From contig NC_066553.1 of the NCBI RefSeq assembly GCF_024679095.1, positions 3,467,994-3,531,993 on the forward strand: a stretch of 64,000 bases of DNA, read 5' to 3'. The translations under genes and the position numbers were made by a program. A model generated the notes under the pieces. It was not told where the DNA came from. It saw only the letters and a program-made list of their open reading frames with translations, and did no database searches. The stretch is from Eriocheir sinensis (lineage: Eukaryota > Arthropoda > Malacostraca > Decapoda > Varunidae). Of this stretch, positions 12,178 through 24,391 are shown in pieces; the first letter of the stretch is position 1, and each line of letters starts with the position of its first letter.

Positions 12178-12302
12178 AGGGGGGGAAGTGAAGGGAACGG
12201 GAGAGGGGAAGGGAAAGGAAGGGAAGGAAAGGAAAGGAGAGGAGAGGAGATGAGAGGAGAGGAGAGAGAGAGAGCAAGAGCGAGAGAGCGAGAGAGAGAG
12301 AA
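12137..12302. repeat. (GA)n, G-run and GGAAA purine tract
   Basis: A GA run, poly(G), GGAAAG units and a second interrupted GA run with AGCGAG variants. All purines lie on the plus strand. Confidence 0.92.
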
Positions 12303-12482
12303 GCCTGCTCTCGTCAGCGTTGCCTTGGTGACTGACTGCCCCCGTTCTGTCCCTCACCGTTTTGATAAGCCTGTTAGTATTACTCGACCTCACGCTTCTG
12401 CTGCTGCTGCTCTGTGGCTCTCAACGCCGCGTGCACACTTCCGGATCCTGACTTCCCTATCCCCTATTGTGGAGGATTTCAG

Positions 12483-12900
12483 CAACATTACCAGACTCTC
12501 GAACTCAGGATATTGCTTTTACCTGTTGAAGCCCCAAAGCTATCGCACCCACACAAGATACGACATTCAATTAAAGTTACCATCAAACGCGTTAATTATT
12601 GATGTCTCTGAACTTAGGACATTGCATTTATCTGTTTAAGCCCCAAAACTGTCGCACACACACAAGATACGACATTCAATTAAAGTTATCATCAAAAGCG
12701 TTAATTATTGATGTCTGAACTTAGGACATTGCATTTATCTGTTTAAGCCCCAAAACTGTCGCATCCACACAAGATACGACATTCAATTAAAGTTACCATC
12801 AAAAGCGTTAATTATTGATGTCTCTTTTGCAATGATTAAGTGTAAAAAAACAACAACAACGATAAAGGCAATGTCTGAGTACGATAGTCTGGCAACACTG
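12483..12900. mobile_element. hAT-type MITE with triplicated interior
   Basis: The right end CTGAGTACGATAGTCTGG plus CAACACTG matches the terminal inverted repeat of the copies at 54096 and 61757. The left end CAACATTACCAGACTCTCG is a decayed version. The interior has three tandem copies of about 108 bp, with GAACTCAGG/GAACTTAGG at 12501, 12610 and 12717. I see no clear 8-bp target duplication at this copy. Confidence 0.75.
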
Positions 12901-13117
12901 TATTTGTTTGGTTCTGGGTAGGAGTGTCCGTTCTCCACGTTGTATATATGGGCGGGTGCACGTTCCCCGGAGTGATCGTGTGTCCCGGTTAGTGCTCGCT
13001 ATTCTCCGTAGGGCGCGGGTAAACATAACAAGCCCGGCCAGGATGTTTGCTCTGTGCCTGCCCGCCCGCCCGCCGACCCCTGGGGAAGGCTGGTACTCCG
13101 TGGTTGGCTTGCTGCGG

Positions 13118-13146
13118 CCCAGGAGGAGGAGGAGGAGGAGGAGGAG
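13118..13146. repeat. (GGA)n tract
   Basis: Short GGA trinucleotide run. Confidence 0.9.
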
Positions 13147-13297
13147 CCCAGCACATACTATCCCTTGCTCGCTCCTGGTTCTTCTATTTTGGATTCCCTA
13201 TTTCCTGTGTCTTGAGTTCTCGTGTGGCTCAGTTCACTGCCCTCTGTTCCCTCCCTCTACCTCCAAAGTTAATGGTTACGTGGGTACAGGGGAGGAT

Positions 13298-13425
13298 TTT
13301 TTTTTACAGCTAAGGAGACATTTCAAGGGCGTAAAGAAAAATACTAAAAAAGAAAAGCCCGCTACTTACTGCTCCTGAATATAGGTCAAAGGAGTGGCCA
13401 AAGAGAGAGGTCAATTTCGGGAGGG
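13298..13425 (-). mobile_element. Poly(A)-tailed retroelement fragment (copy 3)
   Basis: T run, ACAGCTAAGGAGACATTTCA, AAGCCCGCTACTTACTGC, then a longer conserved part GAGAGGTCAATTTCGGGAGG. It is nearly the same length as the copy at 63016. Confidence 0.85.
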
Positions 13426-13729
13426 AGAATATGCATCTACCACCCCTTGTTCGCTCCTGGTTCCTCCCATTTCCCGGTGTGTCCATAGCTCTCGTGTGGC
13501 TCAGTTCATAGTCCTCAGTTCTTCCCTTTAAAGTCGAGGGTTAAGTGCATAGAGTTAGCCAGACCGTTAGATATGTTTGTTTTTATCACTTTCTACGACT
13601 TATTTTCTTTGATTGATATCGTTTTGAGAATTCCATGATATAAGGTTATGTATGTTAAGTTGTATAGGTATGATTGCTGCGTCTGTGTATTGTGGATTAT
13701 TTATCCTCTAAAAATAAATACAAAGGAAC

Positions 13730-14053
13730 AAATGCTCTCTTTTCTTTTCTCTTTTCCTCTCCGCTCCCTTCCCTTCTTTCCCTCCCTTTCGTTCCCTCCC
13801 TTCCCTCCTCTTCCCTTCATTTCCCTTTCCTCCCTGGCCTTCACTTCATTTCCCATCCCCTCCCCCTCCCGTTTCCGCCCTTTCCTTCCCTTCCCTTCCC
13901 TTCCCTTCCCTTTCCTTCCCTTCGCTTCCCTTCCCTTCTCTTCCCTTTCCTTCCCTTTCCTTCCATTTCCTTTCCTTTCCTTTCCTTCCATTCCTTTCCC
14001 TTCCCTTCCCTTCCCTTCCCTTCCTGTCCTTCCCCTCCCTTCCCTTCCCTTCA
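13730..14053. repeat. CCCTT/CCTTT pyrimidine array
   Basis: TTCCC and TTTCC pentamers; the open frames across it are low-complexity. Confidence 0.92.
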
Positions 14054-14279
14054 AGATTCATACTCGTGGCAAAGAAAATAATATAAGCAGCTGATGGGAA
14101 CAATTATGGTCAGTAAGCGATCAATAGAAACCAGTGTCTGTCTTTTATCAGTAACTCCTCTTAGCGAAAACACGAAGCGCTCAGGTCTCGTCAAAGGGAA
14201 TGGTTTAGAAGTGAACGAACAACAGCTCCCGTGAACATGAGTCAAGTCCTCCAAAAGAAAATATATGCCTTCTGGTTCC

Positions 14280-14862
14280 GCCCCGCTTCACCGCTGCGCC
14301 TCCTGCCTCCTCTCCGCTCTCCTTCCCATCCACCCACCGACTCTTCCATCCCCTTCCGCCTCGTTCTACTGTGTCCCTTCTCCACCCTGCCCATTCCTAC
14401 CCCTATCTCACCCTGCCTCCTCTGTAACTTCACCCTCACTCCCTGCTCTGCCTTCCCAGCCCTGTCCCACCGATTCCTCTCCCTGCCTTACCCTTCCCTC
14501 TTCCTACACCCCCACTCAAAACCCTGCCACCCTTTCCCTATCTCGCTCTGCCGCGCCCTCCCTCCCCATCCACTCCCTATCCTGCCATAGCTCTCTCATT
14601 CCTTGCCTTGCTTCCCATATCCACCCTTTCCCCTGCCGCCCCTTGCCTCAACTCCACCTTGCCTTGCCTTCCCTCGCCAACAACTCCCTACCCTGCTATT
14701 GCTTACCCATTCCGCCCCTTGCCCAACCTTCCCCGCCTTGCCTCTTCCCCTTCTCCTCCTGCTTCACTCCCTTCTCCCCCCTCTTTCCCCTGCCGCCCCT
14801 TGCCCAACCTTCCCCTGCCTTGCCTCTTCTCCTCCTCCTGCTCCCCCTCCCCCCCCTCAAGG
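14280..14862. repeat. C/T-rich degenerate minisatellite (CCTTGCC)
   Basis: Recurrent CCTTGCC, CCCTGCC and TTCCC elements. The block CCCTTGCCCAACCTTCCC occurs at about 14718 and 14798. Ser/Pro/Leu-rich frames are not gene-like. Confidence 0.75.
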
Positions 14863-15028
14863 GTCAACACTCTGGCCGAGACGAGTAATATTATTTATGG
14901 AGTATCAACACAGGCCGGAGGAGGCTCATATATATTCCTGGCTGTTTTTTCTGGGCGTGATGAGGCGGCGCAGCTAGGGAGAGGCCTCCGCCGCCACCCC
15001 TGTGCCCTGAGGTTGTTGGGCCCCGGCA

Positions 15029-15235
15029 CAGCGTTGCCAGATTATCGTATTCACCGCATAGTATTTATCATTTTTAAGCCTCAAACTCTCGTACCTAAAG
15101 AAATAACGAAAGGATATTAAAGTTAGCGTTAAAACTGCAATTTATTGATGTTTGTTTTGTTTGTTTTTGCTATAGAAATCAGTCAGAAACTACGAAAATG
15201 GAATACGGTGTGTACGATATTTTGCAATTCTGGCC
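15029..15235. mobile_element. Decayed hAT-type MITE
   Basis: The left end CAGCGTTGCCAGATTATCG plus TATTCA matches the inverted repeat of the copies at 54096 and 61757. The interior shares TTAAAGTTAGC and TTTATTGATG with the copy at 12483. The right end is damaged but keeps TGTACGATA and TTCTGGC. Flanking CCCCGGCA and CCCGGCGT may be remnants of a target duplication. Confidence 0.68.
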
Positions 15236-15240
15236 CGGCG

Positions 15241-15500
15241 TGCTGTAGCGGGAGGAGGCTTTTGAGTGCTTTCCTTATTCACGGATTTAGTGTTTTGTGT
15301 GAATGTTTTAAGAGCGTTTTTTGAGCCTTTACTCCTTAACACTTTCCTGGATTAGAGGTTAAGCTTGTGTTGTAGCGGGAAGGAGGCTTTTGAGTGCTTT
15401 CCTTATTCACGGTTTTAGTGTTTTGTGTGAATGTTTTAAGAGCGTTTTTTGAGCCTTTACTCCTTAACACTTTCCTGGATTAGAGGTTAAGTTTGTGTTG
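15241..15500. repeat. Two-copy tandem duplication, 127-bp period
   Basis: TGTAGCGGGA begins at 15244 and 15371. The copies are almost identical, including GAATGTTTTAAGAGCGTT and CTTTCCTGGATTAGAGGT. Confidence 0.95.
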
Positions 15501-15740
15501 TAGGAGATGGGAGTGGAGAGGTAAGGAAAGGGAGAGGAAGATAAGGAGAATGGAAGGAAGAAGAAATGCAAGGGACGGGAGGGAAGGGGAGGGTCGGAAG
15601 GACAGTTGAAAGAAGAGGAGGAGGAGGAGAAGGAGGAGGAGAAGGGTAAACGACAGAGGAGGAAAACCTATTTGAAATAAGATACGCACTCACACACACA
15701 AAAAACAAAACAGAAGAGAGAGAGAGAGAGAGAGATGATA
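15501..15740. repeat. Purine-rich tract with (GGA)n and (GA)n
   Basis: GGA-rich at 15515-15660, a CACACACA remnant, then a GA run at 15715-15735. Confidence 0.85.
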
Positions 15741-16264
15741 ATGAGGGACATTGGAAAACAGGAGGAACAGCTACTTAAAACCAGAAAACTCCTCTCCGCC
15801 ACGAACACAGCACACTGATAATGAGACAGTTCGCTAAATTTCCTCGTAACGCAAAATATCAGTCAATCACGCCACGAAAAACAAATAGTCCAAAATCTGA
15901 TGGCTCTATTTTCATACAAGTTATGTTCTTCAGCTAATACAAAAACACAATAGGCCTGTCTCAGATCCACCCAAATCTGATACTTTTTTCACTTTTTTTC
16001 TTTCTTAATTCAATGTTAGTTGGTGACATACACTTACAACGAGCTGGGTTCCATGCGAGGTATTATTTCTAAGTTTTTTTTCTTGCCGATGTCGCTGGTA
16101 GACGTTATGGCGCAGGCAAGTGTTTATTATGGCGCCATTTTGCTTGGATGTGACAAATATTTCTCGTTCATGTTCAGTCATAAACGAAGGTAACAAGGAA
16201 GGTGTCTGAAAGGAAGGTTCGGGAGGTCCAGTGCTCAGTTTACTCACTCGCACAAGGACATAAC
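15741..16264. other. Low-copy AT-rich sequence
   Basis: No repeat structure or convincing open frame found on either strand. Confidence 0.4.
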
Positions 16265-16525
16265 CTCTGAACAAATAAGGCGTTCAGAGCGAAGGTGCTG
16301 AACGTCCATTTTTCAGCTACCTTCACACTAAAAAATGGAGGCTTTTGAATTGAAGGCTCAGAACGTCCATTTTTCATATATAAACACCGAGAAAAAATGC
16401 TCTAAAGAGGGGAGGCAGTTGAAGTGGAGGCTCAGGACAACCATTTTTCATCTATACGCAGAAAAAACCACTACTCTAAAAAGGGAGGTATTTGGAGTGA
16501 AGGATGAGGATATTACTTTCTCATC
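16265..16525. repeat. Degenerate tandem repeat, 61-76 bp units
   Basis: Four imperfect units marked by AACGTCCATTTTTCA at 16301 and 16362, a diverged AACCATTTTTCATC at about 16438 and a further diverged unit at about 16505, each preceded by GAAGG or GGAGG plus CTCAG-like sequence. Confidence 0.75.
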
Positions 16526-16914
16526 TACACACAAACACAATAACAAACCTTTGCGTCAAGATGGTGTTTATATATATGAGAACAAAAAAGCCCACTCGTT
16601 AAACCTCTAAATCAGGCTCTATAAAACAGGTGATCGCGGTGGTGGTGGTGATGGTAGCGATGTTCCTTGCAGTCCCCTTCCGTTCCCTTTCCTTACCATC
16701 CCATTACTCCTCTCCTCATGTCTTTCCCTTTCCCTTCGACCCTTCCATCCCTTCCCTTTCCTTTTCTTTCTTCCTTCCTTCCATTCCCTTTCCGTCGCTC
16801 TTCCGTTTTTTCACTTCCATCCTGTCCTTCTTCCCTCCCTTGCCCTCTCCTACTCTCCCATCCCTCACCGCTTCCTTATACATTCGGCGTCGAGGACACA
16901 ACAAAACAGTCTCC

Positions 16915-16965
16915 GCCACAACCACCACCACCACCACTACCGCCGCCGCCGCCGCCGTCACCGCC
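16915..16965. repeat. (CCA)n(CCG)n tract
   Basis: CCA units followed by GCCGCCGCC units. Confidence 0.9.
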
Positions 16966-17051
16966 TCCCCACAGCGCGTTGCTCCACTTTTCCCACCGTG
17001 TCCCTTGCCTAGCCCGCCTCCCTGACGCCCGGCGGACCCATTGTGCTTGTT

Positions 17052-17052
<1 letters not shown>

Positions 17053-17120
<68 letters not shown>
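17053..17120. repeat. (GT)n microsatellite
   Basis: Pure GT run. Confidence 0.97.
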
Positions 17121-17123
<3 letters not shown>

Positions 17124-17204
17124 GTCTATCTAATGTCATATGTTGTTTATCTCTATCTGTCTAATTTGGGTTTTGTTTGTTTGTTTGTTGTTGTTGATTC
17201 ATTA

Positions 17205-17880
17205 CCAGTAGCAGCATCACTAACATCATCACCAATGCCTTACGCACCACCACCATCACCACCATCCCCATCATCACCAGTATTATATAACCACCACCAA
17301 TGACAACCACCACCAAAATACGCACCACCACCATCACCATCCCCGTCATCACCAGTATTATTTAACCACCACCAATGACAACCACCACCAAAATACGCAC
17401 CACCACCATCACCATCCCCGTCATCACCAGTATTATTTAACCACCACCAATGACCACCACCACCAAAATACGCACCACCACCATCACCATCCCCGTCATC
17501 ACCTGTATTATTTAACCACCACCAACGACAACCACCACCAAAATTACCACTACTGCAGTCACCACCACCACAACTACCACAATTACGACAACCACCACCA
17601 CAATCCTACCACCATTACATCGCTACCACCACCACTACCATCACCTACTACCACCACTATTCAAATTTCACCACCACCACCACCACCACCACCACTACTA
17701 CTACCAGAATCCAAACCACTCTTACATCACCACCACCACCACAATCCTACCACCATTACATCGCTACCATCACCACCACCACCACGATCACCTACTACCA
17801 CCACTATTCAAATTTCACCACCACCACCAGAATCCAAACCACTCTTACATCACCACCACCACCACCACCACCACGTCAGC
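17205..17880. repeat. CAC-rich array with a 75-bp minisatellite
   Basis: CAC/CCA triplets contain a 75-bp unit marked by CGCACCACCACCATCACC at 17321, 17396 and 17471. It is followed by looser repeats such as CCAGAATCCAAACCACTC at about 17705 and 17828. Confidence 0.93.
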
Positions 17881-18131
17881 AGTTAACGTTAGTACCTCAT
17901 AAAAGTTCCCAATAATTCTTTCTTTTTCCCTCCCTTCCCTCCGTTTCCTCCCTTTTTTTCCCTCCTCTCATTAAAGCTCGGGCTGGGTCTCTCTTTCTCT
18001 CTCCCTCTTTCCTCCCTTCTTCCTTCCGCTCTCTCTCACCCCTCCTCCGCCCCTCCATTGTTCCTCTTATCTTCCCTATTGTTTGCTCATCATCTTCATT
18101 CACTAATTAAGCTCCAGACCTTCATCATCTC

Positions 18132-18299
<168 letters not shown>

Positions 18300-18449
18300 C
18301 TTTTCGTCTTCGTTTTTTTTTTCGTTTTGTTTCTTCTTCTTTCTGTTTTCTTTTTCTTTCGCGTTTTTTTCTTTCTTTCTTATTTTCTTTTCCCTCCGTT
18401 GCTTTCCTTTCTTCTTCTTCTCCTCCCTCTTTCTTTTCATGTATTATCC

Positions 18450-18592
18450 CTCTGTCTCTTTCTCTGTCTTTGTCTCTCTTTCTCTTTCTCTGTCTTTGTC
18501 TCTCTTTCTCTTTGTTCTTGTTCTTGTTCTTCTTGTTCTTGTTCTTGTTTTTCTTCTTGTTCTTGTTCTTGTTCTTGTTCTTGTTCTTCTTC
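18450..18592. repeat. CTCTTTCTCTGTCTTTGT and TTGTTC arrays
   Basis: A short duplicated TC/TTTG block is followed by TTGTTC hexanucleotides. Confidence 0.88.
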
Positions 18593-18949
18593 TCTCTTTC
18601 CAACTCCTTCCGTCCGCCCCGTTATTTTCTTGTATATTTCCTCCTATTCCCTTTTACTTTGCTTTCCCTCATAGCTTTCCTTCTTCCTCCCCTCTTCTCC
18701 TCCCCTTCTTCCCTCTTCTCCTCCCCTTCTTCCCTCTTCTCCTCCCCTTCGCTTGTTATTATCTTCCCTCTACGCTTTCAATTAATAGACAAAAGTTATT
18801 TCCTTTGTGTTTTCTTCCCTATTCGTCTCCCTTCCCAACCCTATTTACACGTATATTGTTATTTGTATTGTAAACGTGTACTCCTAGTTTGTTTAGTTTT
18901 TCGTGATTGTGCTGATAAATAACCTACTTTTTCTTCTGTAGTATTCAAT

Positions 18950-19032
18950 TTTTTTTTACAACATACACAGTGCAAGGGCGTAAAAAACAAAACAATAATG
19001 AATAAAAAAAAGCCCGCTACTTACTCCTCCTA
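18950..19032 (-). mobile_element. Poly(A)-tailed retroelement fragment (copy 4)
   Basis: T run, ACAACATACACAGTGCAAGG, then AAGCCCGCTACTTACTCC. Confidence 0.75.
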
Positions 19033-19118
19033 GGATTGTTTGTTGTTTTGTTTTCGCAACGGTGTAAGTTTGTATTTATTCATTTATTTGTTGATGTATA
19101 TTTTGTTTTCGTAATCTT

Positions 19119-19250
19119 TTTTTTTTTTTACATCAAAGGACACGGCTCAAGGGTAACAAAAACAGTACACACACAAAAAAAAAGCCCGCTACTCTCCGCT
19201 CTCCCATAATAGTTAACAGTAAAGACTAGCCGAAAGAGAGGTCAATTTCT
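19119..19250 (-). mobile_element. Poly(A)-tailed retroelement fragment (copy 5)
   Basis: T run, ACATCAAAGGACACGGCTCA, AAGCCCGCTACTC, then GCCGAAAGAGAGGTCAATTT. It is 87 bp from copy 4 and in the same orientation. Confidence 0.8.
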
Positions 19251-19394
19251 TTCACTTTTTCCTTATTTAGTTTTCAATGGTTTTTATGTTATCTTTTTTT
19301 TTTCTATCGCTACGCTGCAAGTTTTGATTTATTTAGGTTTTTTTTTCTTTTCTTCAAACGAATCGCTTTCTACAATATTTCCATTCATTCGTCT

Positions 19395-20345
19395 ATGTAT
19401 ATTAACCTTAATTTTTGTGTATTTTTGTGATAGTTATTTTCATCTTTATTTCCGCTACATTTTCATTCTTTTTTCCACCATGTTTTTTTTCCTTCTAATG
19501 CAACACTTTCTGCAATTTTTCCATTCATCCGTCTACCTGTATTAACCTCAATTTTTGTGTATTTTTGTGATGGTTATTTTCATCTTTTTTTCCGCTACAC
19601 TTTCATTCTTTTTTCCACTATGTTTGTTTTTCCTTCTAATGCAACACTTTCTACAATATTTCCATTCATTCATCTACCTGTATTAACCTTAATTTTTGTG
19701 TATTTTTGTGATGGTTATTTTTTAATTTTTTTCCGCTACACTTTCATTCTTTTTTCCACTATGTTTGTTTTTCCTTCTAATGCAACACTTTCTGCAATAC
19801 TTCCATGCATCCGTCTATCTATATTAACCTTAATTTTTGTGTATTTTTGTGATGGTTATTTTCATCTTTTTTCCGCTACACTTTCATTCTTTTTTCCACT
19901 GTTTGTTTTTCCTTCTAATGCAATACTTTCTACAATTTTTCCATTCATTCGTCTACCTGTATTAACCTTAATTTTTGTGTATTTTTGTGATGGTTATTTT
20001 TTAATTTTTTTCCGCTACACTTTCATTCTTTTTTCCACTATGTTTGTTTTTCCTTCTAATGCAACACTTTCTACAATACTTCCATTCATCCGTCTACCTG
20101 TATTAACCTTAATTTTTGTGTATTTTTGTGATGGTTATTTTTTTCTTTTTTTGCGCTACACTTTCATTCTTTTTTCCACTATGTTTGTTTTTCCTTCTAA
20201 TGCAACACTTTCTACAATACTTCCATTCATCCGCCTACATTAACCTTTTTTATTGGGGGGGTTGTAAATCCTTTTTTTTCCGCTTCACCAGACCATTCTT
20301 TTTTTTCACTTTATTTTCCCTTCTAATGCAACACTTTCAACAATA
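19395..20345. repeat. 141-bp satellite, about seven copies
   Basis: The marker ATTAACCTTAATTTTTGTG or close variants begins at 19401, 19541, 19682, 19823, 19961, 20102 and about 20239, spacing 137-141 bp. Because 141 is 47 codons, one frame stays open for 228 codons at 19557-20243. The repeat ends in more diverged partial units near 20345. Confidence 0.95.
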
Positions 20346-20637
20346 CTTCCATTCACGCGCCTACATTAACCTTTATTTTTTTGGGTTTTCGTAAGTCTTT
20401 TTTCCCCACTACACCGTAATTCGTTTTTCATTATGTATATTTTAACTCATTTTCTCTCCTCACGCAAGGCTTTCCACGTACAACACTTCCCCCCCTCCTT
20501 CCATCCATCCGCCTCCATTAACTTAACCTTTCAACTCTCCTCTAACGCACACACACTCTCTCTCCCCGCTTCTCCTTATTCTTCTCGCCTCCCCCAGTCC
20601 CTCCCTCTCCCTCGTCACTCTTCCTCGCTAGTATCTC

Positions 20638-20665
20638 CTCCTGCTCCTCCTCCTCCTCCTCCTCC
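20638..20665. repeat. (TCC)n tract
   Basis: Short TCC trinucleotide run. Confidence 0.9.
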
Positions 20666-20839
20666 TTCCGGCTGCCGTCTTTCTCTCTCGCTACCGTCTA
20701 TTCCTTTTTTTAAGCTTCCCCTTCGGCCCGGTTCTTTCAGGGGCTGGCGAGGGGCGTAATGACGGGCTAAAGTGCTGGGGGAGGTGGTACAACTTGAGGC
20801 GCCGGTCCGTGTTTATGTATGGGGCCTTAGCTACTGGAG

Positions 20840-21335
20840 AATGCCTGGAGGAGGAAGAGCAGGAGGAGCAGGAGTGAAAAAGAGATTGATATGGAGGAGG
20901 TGGAAGAGAAGCAGAAGAAGAAGATGCCTGCAGGAGGAGGAGGAGGAGGAGGAGGAGGAGTAAAAATGGAGATAGATATAGAGGAGTTATGAAGGAGAAG
21001 AAGAAGAAGAAGTAGAAAAAGAAGAAGTAATAGTAGAAGAAGAAGAAGAAGAAGAAGAAGAAGAAGAAGAAGAAGAAGATGCCTGCAATAGGAGGAGGAG
21101 GAGGAGGAGTAAAAATGGAGATAGTTATGGAGGAGGTGGAGAAGAAGAAGAAGAAGAAGAAGAAGAAGAAGAAGAAGAAGAAGAATAAGAAGAAGAAGAA
21201 GAAGAAGAAGAAGGAGAAGAAGGAGAAGAAGATGACCAATAACAAGAACATGAACAAGAGCAAAAAGAAAACGAAGAAAAATAAGAAAACAAGAACAGGA
21301 AGAAGAACAAGGACAAGAAAAAGAAAGAAAATGGG
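20840..21335. repeat. (GAG)n/(GAA)n arrays
   Basis: GAG and GAA triplets with a recurring block: ATGCCTGCA followed by GGAGGAGGAG and TAAAAATGGAGATAG, at about 20924 and 21079. Confidence 0.93.
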
Positions 21336-21760
21336 AAGATAGTGAAATGCAGAGGAGTAAACAAAAGGACGCCCGAATAAGAAAGAGTAAAAAGAAAAGA
21401 AATAAAAAAAGATCAATTGACGCAGCAAGGAATAGAGAGAGAGTATATTCGAAGAAGAGATCTCATCATACCATCTCATAGTTACACTCTTCCCCGTTCG
21501 CCATAGACTACAAGTGCATGATGAGTAATGGAAAAAGAAGTGAAAAAGTACCCTGATGTGAGTGAGGGGTGTGGGGAGGAGGGGGGAAGAGAGAGGAGGA
21601 GGAGGAGGAGGAGAAGGGGAGGCTCAGATGGCGTACCTTCTATTCAGTGAGCAAGAGTCGAATGATAATGCCCCTCGTAACTTCTGCTAACGGAAAGTCT
21701 TACAATCTCATACGATCATTAATTCGTTGAGGAACAGAAACAAAGACGCTGTGCTACTTT

Positions 21761-22118
21761 TAAAGGCTTGTTCTGGGCTGTGAATGTTGTAGAGGAGATG
21801 AAGATGGAGGAGGAGGAGAAAAGGATTGTTTAAAGGCTTGTTCTGGGATGTGAATGTTGTAGAGGAGATGAAGATGGAGAAGGAGGAGGAGGAGAAAAGG
21901 ATTGATTAAAGGCTTGTTCTGGGATGTGAATGTTGTAGAGGAGATGAAGATGGAGGAGGAGGAGGAGAAAAGGATTGTTTAAAGGCTTGTTCTGGGATGT
22001 GAATGCTGTAGAGGAGATGAAGATGGAGGAGGAGGAGAAAAGGATTGTTTAAAGGCTTGTTCTGGGATGTGAATGCTGTAGAGGAGATGAAGATGGAGAG
22101 GGAGGAGAAGAAAAGGAT
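21761..22118. repeat. 70-76 bp tandem repeat, five copies
   Basis: TAAAGGCTTGTTCTGGG starts at 21761, 21831, 21907, 21980 and 22050. Units differ mainly in the number of GGA triplets, which accounts for the 70, 76, 73 and 70 bp spacing. Confidence 0.96.
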
Positions 22119-22209
22119 TGGCTGAGCATGGGTCGTGTATGTGGATGAGAAAGAGAAAGAGGAGGAGGTAGAAGATAAAGTATAGCAAATAAAATGGAAA
22201 TTAGTGACG

Positions 22210-22465
22210 AAAAAACATATTTGGAGAAGGAAAATAATATGGGTAGGAGAAGGAGAAGAAAGAAAAGAAAAAAAGAAGAACAAGAACAAGAATAATAAGG
22301 AGAAGGAAACAAGAAATAAAGTGGAAAGAAAAGAAGGAATAGGAAGGAGGAGGCTGAGGATAAGATGAACATTGGCGGAAGATGAAGACGAGGAGGAGGA
22401 CGAAGAAAAGGAGGAGAAGGAGGAGGACAGAGAAGATGACAACAAAGACAACGAAGAAGATGACT
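22210..22465. repeat. Purine-rich GAA/GGA stretch
   Basis: Degenerate AAGAAG/GGAGGA sequence; no gene. Confidence 0.75.
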
Positions 22466-22488
22466 GGAGACCGACATGAAGAAAGAAA

Positions 22489-22560
22489 GAAAGGAAGGAA
22501 GGAAGAAAGGAAGGAAGGAAGGAAGGAAGGAAGGAAGGAAGGAAGGAAGGAAGGAAAGAA
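22489..22560. repeat. (GGAA)n microsatellite
   Basis: About 17 GGAA units. Confidence 0.96.
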
Positions 22561-22605
22561 GAAGAGACGAGTAGAAATCAGCGAAGCAAAAAAAAATAGG
22601 GTTTC

Positions 22606-22611
<6 letters not shown>

Positions 22612-22663
<52 letters not shown>

Positions 22664-22722
22664 GCAAGACATGAAGAGTCCACATTTCACACGGTTAAGA
22701 GACAACGAAAGTGGTGTAATGT

Positions 22723-22768
<46 letters not shown>
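22612..22768. repeat. (GA)n and (GT)n tracts
   Basis: GA run at 22612-22661 and GT run at 22723-22768 around a 60-bp spacer. Confidence 0.95.
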
Positions 22769-22769
<1 letters not shown>

Positions 22770-22816
22770 AAGTGGGGCTGATTTATTTCTTCCATCGCGG
22801 TGAGAGAAGTGATGGG

Positions 22817-22820
<4 letters not shown>

Positions 22821-22854
<34 letters not shown>

Positions 22855-22917
22855 CTCGCTCTCTCTCTCTCAAAAAAGAAAAAAAAGAAAATGAAGTGGA
22901 TTGGAACAGTGACGGAT

Positions 22918-22984
<67 letters not shown>
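22821..22984. repeat. Facing (TC)n and (GA)n tracts
   Basis: TC run at 22821-22871 and GA run at 22920-22984, 50 bp apart. They are reverse complements and could form a perfect hairpin. Confidence 0.95.
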
Positions 22985-22988
<4 letters not shown>

Positions 22989-23099
22989 GAAGAAGGAATA
23001 AAAAGAGAAGGAAAATGACATATGTAAGGAATGGATAGCGATCGCGTGATTTCCGAGGCTCTCCTTCCTATCAATGTCCTTTTTTCCTCTACCATCACA

Positions 23100-23870
23100 C
23101 CCATAAATCACACATATATTACCCGGTGCTTCCCTTTCCTTTCCCTTCCCTTCAAAACATTAATATAGGACTAACGGATGTAAGCTTGGAAGAACAACGT
23201 GTAACTGTCTTTTTTATATTATTTTAAGGATTAGTAACGAGTATCCCATAAATCACAAATATAATACCCGGTGCTTCCTTTTCCCTTCCCTTCCCTTCAA
23301 AAAATTAATATGACACTAAAAGATTGAGGCTTGAAAGGACAACTTGTAACTGTTTTTCATTTTTATTTTAAGGATTGGAAACGAATATATTTTGGGGGGT
23401 TCAGGGAAGATTAGAAACGTGTGTATTAAGCTTGAAAGGACAATGTGTTAGTCTTTTTTATTTTAAGGACTGGAAACGAATATATTTTGGGGGGTTCAGG
23501 GAAGATTAGAAACGTGTGTATTTAGCCTGAAAGGACAATGTGTTAGTCTTTTTTATTTTTATTTTAAGGATTGAAAGCGAATATATTTTTGGGGGGGTCG
23601 GGGAGGATCAGAAGCGTGTATATTTCCCTTCCTCCTGGTTCTCCCTTCCTCTCCCTTCAAAATAATAATGGAAGCTTGAAAAGACAACGTGTTAGTCTTT
23701 TTTATTTTTATTGTAAGGATTAAAAAGAATACATATTTTTTGGGGTGGGCTAATAGCAAGGATTATATGTTACCGTTCCTCCCGGCACTTCCTTCCTTTC
23801 CCTTCCCTTCAAGACAACGATATAACAAACACTAAAGGATTGAAACGTGGAAAGTCGCGTTAGGGATTTT
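23100..23870. repeat. Degenerate tandem repeat, about 100-145 bp units
   Basis: CCATAAATCACA with TACCCGGTGCTTCC occurs at 23101 and 23246. Later units share TTTTATTTTAAGGA, AACGAATATATTTTGGGGGG and GAAAGGACAA, with CCTTCCCTTCAAAA blocks. About six units drift in length. Confidence 0.85.
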
Positions 23871-24059
23871 TTTTCAGGAGATTAGAAGCAAATATTTTAT
23901 CCTCATCCTCCAGTTCATTCCTCCCCTTCTTCTACCTCTCTCTCCTTTTCTACTTCTTCTTTCTACGTAAGTCTTGCCCCATCCCACTCTTCCCTCCCTT
24001 TCCCTTCATCCTCCACTTCCTCCCCTTCTCATAACCCTCTTTCTCCTTCCTCTTCTTTT

Positions 24060-24085
24060 TCCTCGTCCTCCTCCTCCTCCTCCTG
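24060..24085. repeat. (TCC)n tract
   Basis: Short TCC run. Confidence 0.88.
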
Positions 24086-24349
24086 CACCTTTTCGAGCTC
24101 CTCATTTAGCGACCTCCTTTCCTTGGGTTCGTGCGGGCCGCCTCTTCATCAGCCTCTACATCTAATCTTAGCGAGGCCGGGCAGCCGTGAGCGATCCCTG
24201 AGGAGGCTGAAGAATGGGGCGCCTGTTTTTCTCTCCCCGGCAGCGTCTTCACACCCTTATTGTCTGCCTGGGGAGAATACTGATGGCGGTCTTGAGGCTA
24301 ATCATGCTTGTTGGGGTGGTAGTGTGGTGTTTCTCCCTCTCCCTCTCTT

Positions 24350-24391
<42 letters not shown>

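Noticed and set aside
19557..20243. Possible hydrophobic repeat protein of 228 residues
   Set aside because: The frame is open because the 141-bp satellite period is a multiple of three. There are no splice sites or start context, and adjacent frames are also long.
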